54,652 nucleotides of DNA from Chloroflexota bacterium (lineage in GTDB: Bacteria > Chloroflexota > Anaerolineae > Anaerolineales > Villigracilaceae): positions 1-54,652 of the forward strand of contig JACRLC010000054.1 in NCBI GenBank assembly GCA_016235425.1, given 5' to 3'. The position numbers were made by a program, and so were the translations under genes. This document shows positions 16,716-25,066 of this stretch, in pieces. Positions within the stretch are counted from its first letter, which is position 1, and the number at the start of each line of letters is the position of its first letter. The notes beneath the pieces are model-generated. The model ran no database searches. It was not told the origin of the DNA and saw only the letters and a list, made by a program, of their open reading frames with translations.

Positions 16716-16721
16716 ATCTCA

Positions 16722-16750
16722 AGTTTAGCATTTCTTGGAAGGTGTAGCAA
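16722..16750 (-). promoter_or_regulatory. Promoter of module copy 2
   Basis: On the minus strand TTGCTA (16750-16745), a 17-nt spacer and TAAACT (16727-16722). The GTG start at 16715 follows the -10 box by 6 nt, so the mRNA would be leaderless, as in copy 1. Confidence 0.45.
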
Positions 16751-16761
16751 GTCAAATTTTG

Positions 16762-16806
16762 CCAGTGAGCAGATGAAATGTTCGCTCACTGGTTACTGCT
16801 CACTGA
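16762..16806. repeat. Palindromic repeat abutting the ruvA stop codon
   Basis: CAGTGAGCAG (16763-16772) pairs with CTGCTCACTG (16796-16805). On the minus strand it begins right after the ruvA stop (CAG TAA TCAGTGAGCAG). The motif resembles the palindrome inside the methyltransferase gene at 53331-53374. Confidence 0.55.
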
Positions 16807-17382
16807 TTACTGGAAATACCCCAACGCCACGCGCAATCTTTCTTCCACATCCTTTGGTGCATCCTTCGGCAGGGACTGTATCGCGGCTTGTGCTTCGACG
16901 ACCGAGTAGCCCAGCGCAGTCAACGCGGCGAGGACTTCGCTGTCGTAATCTGCCATCGCGGCGACTTTGGCAAGCGCGTCCGTTGGCTTGAGTTTGTCCT
17001 TGAGATGGAGCGCCATCTTTTGCGCGGTCTTTTTGCCCACGCCAGGGACGCGGCTCAACAAGTCTGCTTCGTCGGCGAAGATGGCGCGTTGGACCGCGTC
17101 AATCGTGAGCGTGGACAGCACGGAGAGCGCGACTTTCGGGCCGACTCCATCCACGCCGAGCAGGATGTTGAAGAGGTCCCTATCAGCCTGGGATTCAAAA
17201 CCGTAGAGGGTCAGCGCGTCTTCGCGGACGACGAGATGGGTGTACAAAAACGCGGCTTCGCCAGCCTTCAAGCGTCCGCGCAATGGGGCAGGGACAAAGA
17301 CACGCAGTCCCACGCCGCCCATTTCAATGATGAGAGCGTTATCTTCGATCTGGGTGATTTCACCACGGAGGGTTGCTATCAT
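16807..17382 (-). CDS. ruvA: Holliday junction DNA helicase subunit RuvA
   Basis: A 191-residue protein that binds four-way DNA junctions and loads RuvB for branch migration. It begins MIATLRGEITQIEDNALIIE (OB-fold), has VREDALTLYGFESQADRDLF, and two helix-hairpin-helix motifs LLGVDGVGPKVALSVLS and LLSRVPGVGKKTAQKMALHL. The C-terminal domain III (LAALTALGYSVVEAQAAIQS) contacts RuvB. ruvB itself is not in the window. The ATG at 17382 follows TATAAT by 7 nt with no Shine-Dalgarno. Confidence 0.95.
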   Translation of the reverse strand: MIATLRGEITQIEDNALIIEMGGVGLRVFVPAPLRGRLKAGEAAFLYTHLVVREDALTLYGFESQADRDLFNILLGVDGVGPKVALSVLSTLTIDAVQRAIFADEADLLSRVPGVGKKTAQKMALHLKDKLKPTDALAKVAAMADYDSEVLAALTALGYSVVEAQAAIQSLPKDAPKDVEERLRVALGYFQ

Positions 17383-17389
17383 GGGTTCA

Positions 17390-17395
17390 ATTATA
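17390..17395 (-). promoter_or_regulatory. -10 box (TATAAT) of ruvA
   Basis: TATAAT on the minus strand, 7 nt before the ruvA ATG. The upstream promoter region is the palindromic repeat at 17396-17516. Confidence 0.5.
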
Positions 17396-17516
17396 TGTCA
17401 TTGCGAGCGCACTTTGCTAAGCAATCTCCTGTTTAACGGGATCATCTTGTTGGGGAACTTCGCCTGTAAAATACAGAGATTGCTTCGTCGGGAAGAACAC
17501 CCTCCTCGCAATGACA
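17396..17516. repeat. TGTCATTGCGAG palindromic repeat, copy 1
   Basis: TGTCATTGCGAG (17396-17407) and CTCGCAATGACA (17505-17516) are exact complements at the two ends; inside are GCAATCTC and GAGATTGC arms. On the minus strand the element begins at the base directly after the ruvC TAA. It recurs at 34909-34984. Confidence 0.8.
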
Positions 17517-17996
17517 TTAGTAACGGTTCGTATTCAAATGCGTGATCGCAATCGCCAGCGCGTCGGCGGCATCGTCGGGTTTGGGGATGGAGTCGAGTTG
17601 GAGCAGGGCGCGCACCATTTCCTGAACCTGACGTTTATCGGCGGAGCCATATCCTGCCACGGCTTGTTTGACTTCGTTGGGTGTGTATTCGAGAGTATCT
17701 ATCCCTGCCTGTTGCAAGGCGAGCATGACCACGCCGCGCGCCTGTCCCACTGCGAGGGCGGTGCTGACGTTTCGTTGAAAGAATAATTTTTCGACTGCGG
17801 CGGTCTCGGGTTTGTGCTTTTTGATCAACTTGCGTAAATCGTTGTAGAGGATTTCAAGACGGACGGGGGCAGGGGTATCTTTTGGGGTGGAGATAATGCC
17901 AAATGCAACGGCCTCCAGGCTTCCGTCCCGCGTGAGGCGGACGAGTCCGTAGCCTGTCGTCGCTGTCCCTGGGTCAATTCCCAATGCGAGGGTCAT
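17517..17996 (-). CDS. ruvC: Holliday junction resolvase RuvC
   Basis: A 159-residue RNase H-fold endonuclease that cuts Holliday junctions symmetrically. It starts TLALGIDPGTATTGYGLVRL, which holds the first catalytic Asp; the others sit in AAVEKLFFQRNVSTALAVGQ (Glu) and PDDAADALAIAITH (Asp pair). The signature VKQAVAGYGSADKRQVQEMV is present. It lies upstream of ruvA on the same strand, separated by a repeat element. Confidence 0.95.
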   Translation of the reverse strand: MTLALGIDPGTATTGYGLVRLTRDGSLEAVAFGIISTPKDTPAPVRLEILYNDLRKLIKKHKPETAAVEKLFFQRNVSTALAVGQARGVVMLALQQAGIDTLEYTPNEVKQAVAGYGSADKRQVQEMVRALLQLDSIPKPDDAADALAIAITHLNTNRY

Positions 17997-18005
17997 TTAA
18001 ATAAT

Positions 18006-18036
18006 GTAGGGGCGTAGTATATTGCTACGCCCCTAC
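18006..18036. repeat. Inverted repeat between yebC and ruvC
   Basis: GTAGGGGCGTAG (18006-18017) and CTACGCCCCTAC (18025-18036), a perfect 12-bp stem with a 7-nt loop. No T-tract; it may form a stable mRNA hairpin between the two genes. Confidence 0.7.
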
Positions 18037-18041
18037 GATTA

Positions 18042-18797
18042 TTACGCGGCTTCGAGCGCCGCGAGCGCTTCGTCGGAGACTTTCAGGTTGGAGTAGACGT
18101 TCTGAACGTCGTCGAGGTCTTCGATGGTTTCGAGGGCTTTCATAACCGAAACGGTATGTTCGGGACTGAGTTCCATTTCCTGCTTCGGGATCATGCGCAG
18201 GCCCGCTTCTTCGGGCTGGACGTTGGCCTTATGCAGGCGGTCGGCGATTTCCTTGAAGGTGTCGACGGGGCCGATAATCTCAATCGTGCCGTTGTCATCG
18301 AGGACGTCGTTCGCGCCGGCTTCAATGCCGAGTTCGAAGGCTTGGTCAAAGTTCATCGCGCTGGCGGGGAAGGAGAAATAGCAAACGCGCTCGAACTGCC
18401 ATGCGACCGAGCCGAGTTCGCCCATGTTGCCGCCCGCTTTTGTGAGCGCGTGACGCAATTCAGAGACAGTGCGGTTGCGGTTATCCGTGACGGTTTCGAC
18501 CAAAACCGCCACGCCATGCGGGGCATAACCTTCATACGTAATGGTTTCAAACGCCGCGGCGTCCTTGTCTTCACCTGCGCCGCGCCGGATGGCTCGTTCG
18601 ATGTTGTCCTTGGGCATGTTTTCGGCACGCGCCTTATCCCACGCAAGCCGCAAACGAAAATTTGATTCGAGGTCGCCGCCGCCTTCGCGCGCCGCCATTA
18701 CCAATTCACGAGTTAAACGCGTAAAGACCGCGCCGCGCTTCGCGTCGGCCGCGCCCTTTTTGCGCTTGATGGTAGACCATTTTGAATGACCAGACAT
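18042..18797 (-). CDS. YebC/PmpR-family protein
   Basis: A 251-residue member of the YebC family, known as DNA-binding regulators and, more recently, as translation factors that help ribosomes with proline stretches. It starts MSGHSKWSTIKRKKGAADAK and contains RLRLAWDKARAENMPKDNIE and VAVLVETVTDNRNRTVSELR, all hallmarks. YebC is commonly linked to ruvC/ruvA, as here. The start has AAGGAG about 6 nt upstream. A minus-strand TATAAT at 18856-18861 could be its promoter. Confidence 0.93.
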   Translation of the reverse strand: MSGHSKWSTIKRKKGAADAKRGAVFTRLTRELVMAAREGGGDLESNFRLRLAWDKARAENMPKDNIERAIRRGAGEDKDAAAFETITYEGYAPHGVAVLVETVTDNRNRTVSELRHALTKAGGNMGELGSVAWQFERVCYFSFPASAMNFDQAFELGIEAGANDVLDDNGTIEIIGPVDTFKEIADRLHKANVQPEEAGLRMIPKQEMELSPEHTVSVMKALETIEDLDDVQNVYSNLKVSDEALAALEAA

Positions 18798-18855
18798 GAC
18801 GTTCTCCTTGAAAAATAACCACGTTTGTGGGGAATTTATGCGATGAGCGGGAAAG

Positions 18856-18861
18856 ATTATA
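18856..18861 (-). promoter_or_regulatory. -10 box (TATAAT) for yebC-ruvC
   Basis: Minus-strand TATAAT about 60 bp before the yebC ATG, leaving a leader with a Shine-Dalgarno. The -35 is not clear. Confidence 0.4.
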
Positions 18862-19007
18862 CCATGTGCTTTTGTTCACGAATTTTCACGTCACGTCGTA
18901 CTGCCTGTACCTTTGCGGCCTCGCTCTCTGGACTGCCTGGACGACAGTCCATGACGGGCTGACCCGAACAGGAGGTGGCACAGGTGAGCGGGTCGAAGCG
19001 GTAAAGA

Positions 19008-20057
19008 CTATAAATCCTCGCGTTCGACTCCGGGAAATTGGAGGATAAAGTCTGGGCCAAAGAAACTGCTTGGGGTGTGAAAACCAGCTACCGGGGCGGA
19101 CAGGAGGCGTTTCATGATCTCGACGGAGGTCAATGCGGTGAGGCGATATCCTTCGGGCGTCCGCAATTTGGCTCGAAGGGTCTTTTGTCCATCAGTGACT
19201 TCAGCAATCATCAGGCTGAAGCCGTTTTCATTTCGTTCACGCGATGGGCCGGGTGCGAAGAAGACTTTGATCAGCCATTTGAGCAATTCTTTGACCGGGC
19301 GCAGGTAAAGAAGCGGGCCAATCACGCGGCTGGCATAGAGCCAGTTGATCATCGCAGGCGGAAAGGCCATGTAGGTTTCGACGTTTGGAATGCCCGTGCT
19401 ATGATACGCAGTGCTGACGTCACCCCAGCCGATGGAAACCAATTTGACCGGGCCGCGGCCAAAATCAATTTCCTTCACCTGCCAGGCGGGAGGAACCTGC
19501 ACGATTTTACCGTCACGGCGGATGCGCCCCTGGCGGTGCATGTTTTCGATGCCGGAACGCGCCGTGCCACGCGAGACGCCGCCGCGCACACTGCGGATGT
19601 AAAGACGCAGATGTGTCGCAGTGGGAAGTTTATTACTCAAATACTTGATGAGGCAATCCGAAGGAACGACGTCAAAGCCAGTACCGGGGAGGAGCGTTAC
19701 GCCAGCCTGTTTTGCTTTTTCATCGAGCGCGGCCAGTGCTTCGAAGCCCTCGATTTCGCCGCTGATATCCACGTAATGTTTGCCATTCGCGATGCACGCT
19801 TCGGCCATCTGGCGAAACGTGAGAACGAATGGCCCGGCACAGTGCAACACCGCATTCACTTCTTGAAGGGCAGAATTCAACGCGGCAGTGTCATCGAGTG
19901 AAAAGGCGCGGTATTCAAGGCCGAATTCGTTCGCCTGTGCGCGCAGTTGAGATTCATCGCGGCCAGCGAGGATGGGACGAAGTCCCTCCTTCACTGCGTG
20001 CTCAACGATCAACTTTCCTGTGTAGCCGTACGAACCGTAGATGAGAAATGTTTTCAT
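19008..20057 (-). CDS. Saccharopine dehydrogenase-like / trans-acting enoyl reductase family protein
   Basis: A 349-residue NAD(P)-binding oxidoreductase. It begins TFLIYGSYGYTGKLIVEHAV (Rossmann motif GxYGYTG typical of this family), then NAVLHCAGPFVLTFRQMAEA, GKHYVDISGEIEGFE and LLPGTGFDVVPSDCLIKYLS, all strongly conserved in saccharopine dehydrogenase-like and trans-acting enoyl reductase proteins. Saccharopine as the true substrate is unlikely for this subfamily; the reaction is unknown. No Shine-Dalgarno is seen at the ATG. Confidence 0.85.
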   Translation of the reverse strand: MKTFLIYGSYGYTGKLIVEHAVKEGLRPILAGRDESQLRAQANEFGLEYRAFSLDDTAALNSALQEVNAVLHCAGPFVLTFRQMAEACIANGKHYVDISGEIEGFEALAALDEKAKQAGVTLLPGTGFDVVPSDCLIKYLSNKLPTATHLRLYIRSVRGGVSRGTARSGIENMHRQGRIRRDGKIVQVPPAWQVKEIDFGRGPVKLVSIGWGDVSTAYHSTGIPNVETYMAFPPAMINWLYASRVIGPLLYLRPVKELLKWLIKVFFAPGPSRERNENGFSLMIAEVTDGQKTLRAKLRTPEGYRLTALTSVEIMKRLLSAPVAGFHTPSSFFGPDFILQFPGVEREDL

Positions 20058-20125
20058 AATGTGTGTTCGCGCTGAGTGCAGTCGAAGCGCGGGTGACCTT
20101 GAAATGCAGATTTTGTTTGCAGCTT

Positions 20126-20175
20126 GTCCTTCGACTGCGTTCGTCGCAGCCAGCGCTCCTCTCTCCGCTCAGGAC
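20126..20175. repeat. CCTTCGA...GCTCAGGAC dispersed repeat (expanded copy)
   Basis: Begins GTCCTTCGACTGCG and ends CCGCTCAGGAC. It is an expanded form of the 20-bp repeat also at 25955, 42321 and 53729. Confidence 0.5.
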
Positions 20176-20181
20176 GGAGGG

Positions 20182-20628
20182 TCAAAGTTTCTTCACGAAA
20201 TGCACCAACCGTTCCATTTCCTGATACCCCATCTTCAAATGCGCGACGATGCTCGTCTCGTTTTCGAGCCAGGTATCCGAAGCCATCTCGGTCATGCCAA
20301 GCGAACGCGCCCAATCTTCGGCGGTCTGCACCAACCGTTTGCCTACGCCGCGTTGGCGCACATCATCGGCCACGTACCAGCCTTCGATGTAACCAACGGG
20401 ACTTGTCTCGCAGCCTTCACCGTAACTCCTCATGCCGGCTTCCAGAAAACCGCACGGACTCCCATCTTTCCGCACCGCAAAAAAAATGGCTTGCTTCGGG
20501 TCGTTCAGCGCATCTTCCAAACCCCAACGCAAATCCTCAATGGGCGACGTGCCCCACAGTGCCTGCCTCATCCTCAGCCATTCGGGGATGTCTTCATACG
20601 TTGTGCGCCGTATCGAAATCTCAGACAT
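20182..20628 (-). CDS. AAC(6')-I-like aminoglycoside N-acetyltransferase (GNAT)
   Basis: About 148 residues. The sequence follows the AAC(6')-I group of chromosomal aminoglycoside 6'-acetyltransferases: LRMRQALWGTSP, PCGFLEAGMRSYGEGCETSP, VGYIEGWYVADDVRQRGVGK (acetyl-CoA motif), EMASDTWLENETSIVAHLKM and GYQEMERLVHFVKK. It would transfer acetyl from acetyl-CoA to an amine; whether aminoglycosides are the natural substrate is not known. The start at 20628 is chosen because it overlaps the stop of the lipoate ligase gene (TAATG). Confidence 0.8.
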   Translation of the reverse strand: MSEISIRRTTYEDIPEWLRMRQALWGTSPIEDLRWGLEDALNDPKQAIFFAVRKDGSPCGFLEAGMRSYGEGCETSPVGYIEGWYVADDVRQRGVGKRLVQTAEDWARSLGMTEMASDTWLENETSIVAHLKMGYQEMERLVHFVKKL

Positions 20629-21443
20629 TAAACTCTCTCCGTCCAACCGGGATGACCATATTTTTCCTTGACCAATTCTTCCGTTCTCTTTAATTCGGAT
20701 TGAGACATTTCTTCGCGCTCAAGGCGGATTCCCAATCCCGCTTCAAACCCTCGGACGAAGGCCTGGGCCGCCGTTTCCCAACCGACTCTATACCCAAGCA
20801 CAGACTCCACTGTCACCGCCCGCGCGAGCAATCTCTGCACGGCGTTGGCGCGCGCAGGTTCATCTTTGAACGTGAGCGCATCGCAAATGCGCGTCAGGTC
20901 GCCGGTCAATGGCAAAGAGCCGTGCTGCAAAACGCCTTCCTTTTTACGGGCCTGCGCGGAGCCAATCAACTTTTTACCTTGCACGGTAATTTCATAAGTG
21001 GATGGCACTTCAAAACAGACGGGATTCAAATTCTGCATCGCCGGTTCTGTAACATGCTCCTTCATTTCAACCGGCAATCCCAACTCATGGACAGCGGACA
21101 ACAATGCCTGCGCGATCCGGTTGTAGGATTCCAGTACACCGCCAGTCAGGATAGGTTCCTCCGCGCCTCCCGTCACGGAATAGGTCAACTCATCCGTGTG
21201 CAGGATGGCGCGCCCGCCCGTTGCGCGGCGGACAACATCCCAGCCATGTTCTTTCAGCCGGGCAGTGTCCACATCAGCAAAAGGCTGGGCATGTCCGAGC
21301 GAAAGACAGGGTGGATTCCACGCGTACAATCGCAAGGTCGGTTTCGACTCGCCGCGATGGATGTGTTCGAGGATGACCTCGTCCGCGGCCATGTTCCATG
21401 GTCCGCGTGCGGGCGGGGTGAAGAGGAGTCGCCAGGTGGTCAT
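20628..21443 (-). CDS. Lipoate-protein ligase A family protein
   Basis: A 271-residue protein of the biotin/lipoate ligase fold: GPWNMAADEVILEHIHRGES, LRLYAWNPPCLSLGHAQPFA, the lipoyl-binding signature VVRRATGGRAILHTDELTYS, and KKLIGSAQARKKEGVLQHGS. It attaches lipoate (or octanoate) to lipoyl domains of ketoacid dehydrogenases or the glycine cleavage H protein. It has no separate C-terminal accessory domain like that of E. coli LplA. It overlaps the following acetyltransferase gene by one base. Confidence 0.87.
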   Translation of the reverse strand: MTTWRLLFTPPARGPWNMAADEVILEHIHRGESKPTLRLYAWNPPCLSLGHAQPFADVDTARLKEHGWDVVRRATGGRAILHTDELTYSVTGGAEEPILTGGVLESYNRIAQALLSAVHELGLPVEMKEHVTEPAMQNLNPVCFEVPSTYEITVQGKKLIGSAQARKKEGVLQHGSLPLTGDLTRICDALTFKDEPARANAVQRLLARAVTVESVLGYRVGWETAAQAFVRGFEAGLGIRLEREEMSQSELKRTEELVKEKYGHPGWTERV

Positions 21444-21600
21444 AACGGGAAGCCAGCTTTATTCCAACGACTTCCAACGAACTGGAAAATAATCCTTCGT
21501 CTTTGCCAAAATGCCATGTTTCTCATTCCAATTCTTTGGCAAAGGTTCGAGGGTGAAAATTTCCGATTTCCAAAGAGCATTTTCAACGAGTGGATAGTAT

Positions 21601-22488
21601 TTAACTAATCGCCTTGAAATTTAATTTTGGTGCTTTAATTGCTTGCGGGTTATCTGATTTGGGAACTATGAGGTTATTACAAAAGAATAATATCTCATTG
21701 CCCTTGTATTTGTCTTGTGCAGTGTAATGTAGTTTATATGCCAAGGATTTATATTTCTTGTAAAGCAAGCGAATTTCAGGCACATCATCATATGAAATAA
21801 TCCAACGATGATTCACATGTGAAATTAAATTGGCAATAGATTTGTGGTCGTTAGGCTCATAATAATTTACATATAACATTTGTTGACCTTTTATGTAATA
21901 AGGTGGGTCAAGGTAAACAAGAGAGTTTGTTCCTAATTTTGGCAATTCGGTTTGAATGAATGCAAATGCATCTTTGTTGAACAAAGAGATCTTCTGCTTA
22001 TATTCAGATATCTTTCTTATTCGTTGCAATAATTCGGGCTTATTAAACCTACAATCTAATTTCCAATCTCCATTTTGTTCTTTTCCTCCAATTACTCCGC
22101 CACTAATAATGCCAGACCTGTTTGTTCGATTTAAGAAGAAAGTCGAAAAACCCAATTCAACCAAAGATGCACGCTTCTTGTTTTCTTGGATTTTCCGCTG
22201 TTTATACCATTCTTCGATAGTAACAGACGTTTCTTGAATTAGTTTGGTTAATTTTTCGGTTTTGTACAACACTGAATACCAAAACGCATAAACTGCTCTA
22301 TCTAAATCATTTATGTAAATGTGATTTACATAGCCATCAATTAATAGTGCTAGACCTATGCTTGCGCCACCTGCGTAAGGCTCAACATATTGCCCCCTAA
22401 TAAGACCATTCTCTTGGATGATAGTCTTCATGAAGTTGACAAGCCTTCGCTTGCCGCCAGGATATCGAAGTGGGGAGAGAAAAGGCAT
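21601..22488 (-). CDS. D12-class N6-adenine DNA methyltransferase (second)
   Basis: About 295 residues. PLRYPGGKRRLVNFM at 6-20 and VEPYAGGASIGLALL at 35-49 bind AdoMet; DPPY at 194-197 is the catalytic motif; WIISYDDVPEIRLLYKKY is typical near the C-terminus. It belongs to the same class as the gene at 5697-6587 but is clearly divergent and AT-richer, suggesting separate acquisition. The start at 22488 follows the stop of the ParB-domain gene by 11 nt with GAGAG upstream. There is no recognisable endonuclease next to it, so it may act with the ParB-domain protein. Confidence 0.88.
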   Translation of the reverse strand: MPFLSPLRYPGGKRRLVNFMKTIIQENGLIRGQYVEPYAGGASIGLALLIDGYVNHIYINDLDRAVYAFWYSVLYKTEKLTKLIQETSVTIEEWYKQRKIQENKKRASLVELGFSTFFLNRTNRSGIISGGVIGGKEQNGDWKLDCRFNKPELLQRIRKISEYKQKISLFNKDAFAFIQTELPKLGTNSLVYLDPPYYIKGQQMLYVNYYEPNDHKSIANLISHVNHRWIISYDDVPEIRLLYKKYKSLAYKLHYTAQDKYKGNEILFFCNNLIVPKSDNPQAIKAPKLNFKAIS

Positions 22489-22499
22489 TCTTTGCACTC

Positions 22500-23861
22500 T
22501 CAAACTGGCCACAGATTTGAAAGGAATGGTGCGATATCGTCCCATGCCGTTTTTAATTCGGATGGTATTGGAGAGAAATATTGATTATGGACAAATCCAT
22601 GCAAAGTTTTTATTGATGCCGCCAGCAAAGTTTGTCCACCTGCCGCTTTTCTAATGGGGGCTAATTGTCTTGAAGTCATTGTTTGTTTGTTTTCGAGTTC
22701 GTTAGCTACCGCTGTCAATTTTTGTGCAAGCCCGGAGTTTTCTATTTTTGGTTCGCCCCACTTCATTGTCTCCTCAAGAAAATGGTCTAAACTTAATTCT
22801 AAAAATACACGAAACATCACAGCGGCCGCGTTTGGAAATTCATCTACATTTAGTTTTTTCAATTCCACAAAGATTTTATTAATTCGAGTTTGCGTTACAT
22901 CTGCCAAAAAGTCCTTTGGAATAAGAGTAGTTCGAGGCTTTTCTTCCTTAGAAGCCTTCTTTTTAGTGCCAGCAGACAATGGAGAAGTTACAGGTGCATC
23001 TTTTGTGGAACTATTCGTTTTACTATTTTCAGCAAGATGAGGGTCAAACAACTTATCTATATACTCAATTCGTTGGTCTACTCTTTTTATATCTGATACA
23101 GTTCTGTATTCAGTACCAAGATCTTCAATTATCTGTGCAAGACTTTTGATGGTTTTATCGTCAAACGAATCTATGACGCCTTTATTAATCTGAAGGCCAA
23201 TCTTTTTTCGCACGTAGGGAGTATTAATTAAGCGCGTCAGACTTGTAATTGGGAACTTGCCGTTTTCGATTTTTTCACGGGTTTTCTGTGACAAAGTTTT
23301 ATGGTCTTTTGTCAAATCAAGAATCTGGAGAGCAGCAGGCGCGCTCCTTTCGCCAATACCTTTTCTTTCGTCATACCTGGCTGCTACCTGACCGTTCCAT
23401 TCAACCAATCCTGCACCCTGGCTTTCGCCACGATGAATGAGTTGTATCCACGGGTCGGCCTGCTCTCGGTCATTGAAAACTACACACTCAAGTTCACTGA
23501 TTGGCCCACTTTTATACTTTGAAGATAGCTCCCTGATTTTTTGTACTACCGAACCGTTAATAATGCCATCAATAAGTTCTGGGCGTTCAAGTAGCCTTAA
23601 AGCAGTTAGGCGACGATTTCCGTCAAGAACGTAATACATTTTTTCGTTTTCAGCGACTGGAATTACAATTGGCAAACTCGCTGGGTTAGTTCCATTATTT
23701 GCCAAATGTTGCGCCAAAGCAAAAACCTTGCTTCCCTGCGTCTTTATCATCAATCGAATCGCATCATCCTGGCTTGATTGCATTTCAGGCAACCTAGGAT
23801 TTTGTGTGTCAACTAACAATTGACTAATGGGTATTCTTGTTTGAAGAAATGTTGTGTTCAA
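22500..23861 (-). CDS. ParB/Srx-like nuclease-domain protein with helical C-terminus
   Basis: About 453 residues. The N-terminal ParB-like domain has TRIPISQLLVDTQNPRL and YYVLDGNRRLTALRLL (DGNRR at 80-84, the nucleotide-binding-type motif). A central region is Lys/Ser-rich (about residues 275-305). The C-terminal third is helical, with SIKTLHGFVHNQYF and KTAWDDIAPFLSNLW, as in phage-defence proteins that carry a HEPN-like tail; that last match is only an impression. TTG at 23861 is the start: AGGAGG lies 6 nt before it, and the ATG at 23918 has none. It is paired with the adenine methyltransferase downstream. Confidence 0.75.
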   Translation of the reverse strand: MNTTFLQTRIPISQLLVDTQNPRLPEMQSSQDDAIRLMIKTQGSKVFALAQHLANNGTNPASLPIVIPVAENEKMYYVLDGNRRLTALRLLERPELIDGIINGSVVQKIRELSSKYKSGPISELECVVFNDREQADPWIQLIHRGESQGAGLVEWNGQVAARYDERKGIGERSAPAALQILDLTKDHKTLSQKTREKIENGKFPITSLTRLINTPYVRKKIGLQINKGVIDSFDDKTIKSLAQIIEDLGTEYRTVSDIKRVDQRIEYIDKLFDPHLAENSKTNSSTKDAPVTSPLSAGTKKKASKEEKPRTTLIPKDFLADVTQTRINKIFVELKKLNVDEFPNAAAVMFRVFLELSLDHFLEETMKWGEPKIENSGLAQKLTAVANELENKQTMTSRQLAPIRKAAGGQTLLAASIKTLHGFVHNQYFSPIPSELKTAWDDIAPFLSNLWPV

Positions 23862-23977
23862 GGTTTTCCTCCTATTGTTGAGGGTGCCTCTTATTTTAAC
23901 ACTTAATGCGTTCTCCATTTCCTGAGTATCCTCGCCACCTCCCCTCTTTCCACCTTCTTCCTCAATTACTCAGACAA

Positions 23978-24072
23978 CTACTGAGTTTTGAAATAAGAAA
24001 GTCTCATTTTTAGCCAAAAACACGAGAGAAAATAGCCATTTTTTGTGACTTACATTTTTCAAAAATCAGTAA
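23978..24072 (+). mobile_element. MITE-like element, copy 2 (95 bp)
   Basis: Exact copy, in opposite orientation, of the element at 1463-1557, with the same imperfect TACTGA terminal inverted repeats. It lies in the region upstream of the ParB-domain gene. Its internal GTG is followed here by a stop after 14 codons, so it has no gene. Confidence 0.75.
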
Positions 24073-24139
24073 CTTACAACTTCCGATGGTAAAACAATTT
24101 GACCTTCTCGCGAGATTATGCGAATCTGCTTTTTGTTGC

Positions 24140-25066
24140 TCATTCCTTATTAAATTCTAAAAACTCCTTCAAAGCAATTTCTTCTGCTCCATTGTTCATT
24201 TCCTCCAGCGGCGGTTTGACCGTCCAACGCGGGAGATCATATAAGCGGTGCAGAAGAGCCTTCAAACTCGGTGGGAAGGGCGTGTATTTTTCAAGGATGT
24301 GTCTTTGCTCTGTGACGCGCGCCTGCGCTTCGGAGGGGTCTTCTCCTCTTTGATACATATCCCAGATTTCGCGCAGGCTGGGGGAGATGATGTTGGCAGG
24401 CGCGGTGATCGCGCCCGACGCGCCGTTTTGCAGGGCAAGATGGAAGTATGAGTCTGTGCCGTTGAAGACGGCGAGGTCTGAGCCGAAGCGTTTGCCAAGT
24501 TCGACTGCAAAGGATTCATCGTGGGAGGAATCTTTGATGCCCGCGAATTGATTTGGGAATGCGTCTTTCAAACGGGAAAGCAGATCGAGCGAGAAACCGA
24601 TCCCGGTCATGCTGGGGATATGATAGCCAAGCAGATATTTGTTCGCTGGCACAGCTTTTCTGATGAGTTCGCTGAACCAGTTAAATAAACCGTCGTCTGT
24701 GGCTTTGCGGAAGTAGTAGGGCGGCAGGACGACGACGCCATCGTAGCCAAGCTCGAAGGCGAACTTGGTCAGGTCAATGGTTTCGCTGAGGCTGGGAGTG
24801 CCCGTGCCTGCCAGCAAACGGAAGCCGGGTACTTGCTGTCGAAAGGCACGCACGGATCGCAGGAAAGATTCGCGCTCAGATGGTGAAAAGGAAGGCCCTT
24901 CGCCAGTGGTGCCAAAAAAGAGCGCACCGTGACACCCCCGGGCGGCGAGGAATCTCAATAAAACGGGAACAGCTTCAAAGTCAATGCTTGAATCGGGCTT
25001 CAGGGGAGTCACTGCCGCGGCGTAGACTCCGGCGAGGGGGTGTAAATCCGGCATGGTGTTAGTCAT
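24140..25066 (-). CDS. DapA-family (dihydrodipicolinate synthase/NAL) aldolase
   Basis: About 308 residues, class I aldolase fold. It has AAAVTPLKPDSSIDFEAVPV, the GTTGEG loop (GALFFGTTGEGPSFSPSERE), the Tyr-containing LLGYHIPSM and the Schiff-base Lys in FAGIKDSSHDESF. The family cleaves or forms pyruvate adducts (lysine synthesis, sialate or sugar acid degradation); the substrate is not resolved and a second, canonical dapA may exist elsewhere. It overlaps the preceding DUF4032-type gene by 8 bp, so it is translationally coupled. M28 of the longest ORF is an alternative start. Confidence 0.85.
   Translation of the reverse strand: MTNTMPDLHPLAGVYAAAVTPLKPDSSIDFEAVPVLLRFLAARGCHGALFFGTTGEGPSFSPSERESFLRSVRAFRQQVPGFRLLAGTGTPSLSETIDLTKFAFELGYDGVVVLPPYYFRKATDDGLFNWFSELIRKAVPANKYLLGYHIPSMTGIGFSLDLLSRLKDAFPNQFAGIKDSSHDESFAVELGKRFGSDLAVFNGTDSYFHLALQNGASGAITAPANIISPSLREIWDMYQRGEDPSEAQARVTEQRHILEKYTPFPPSLKALLHRLYDLPRWTVKPPLEEMNNGAEEIALKEFLEFNKE

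Noticed and set aside
19038-19901. 287-aa open frame opposite the saccharopine-dehydrogenase-like gene
   Set aside because: Composition is that of an antisense shadow; the minus-strand product has a clear Rossmann motif.
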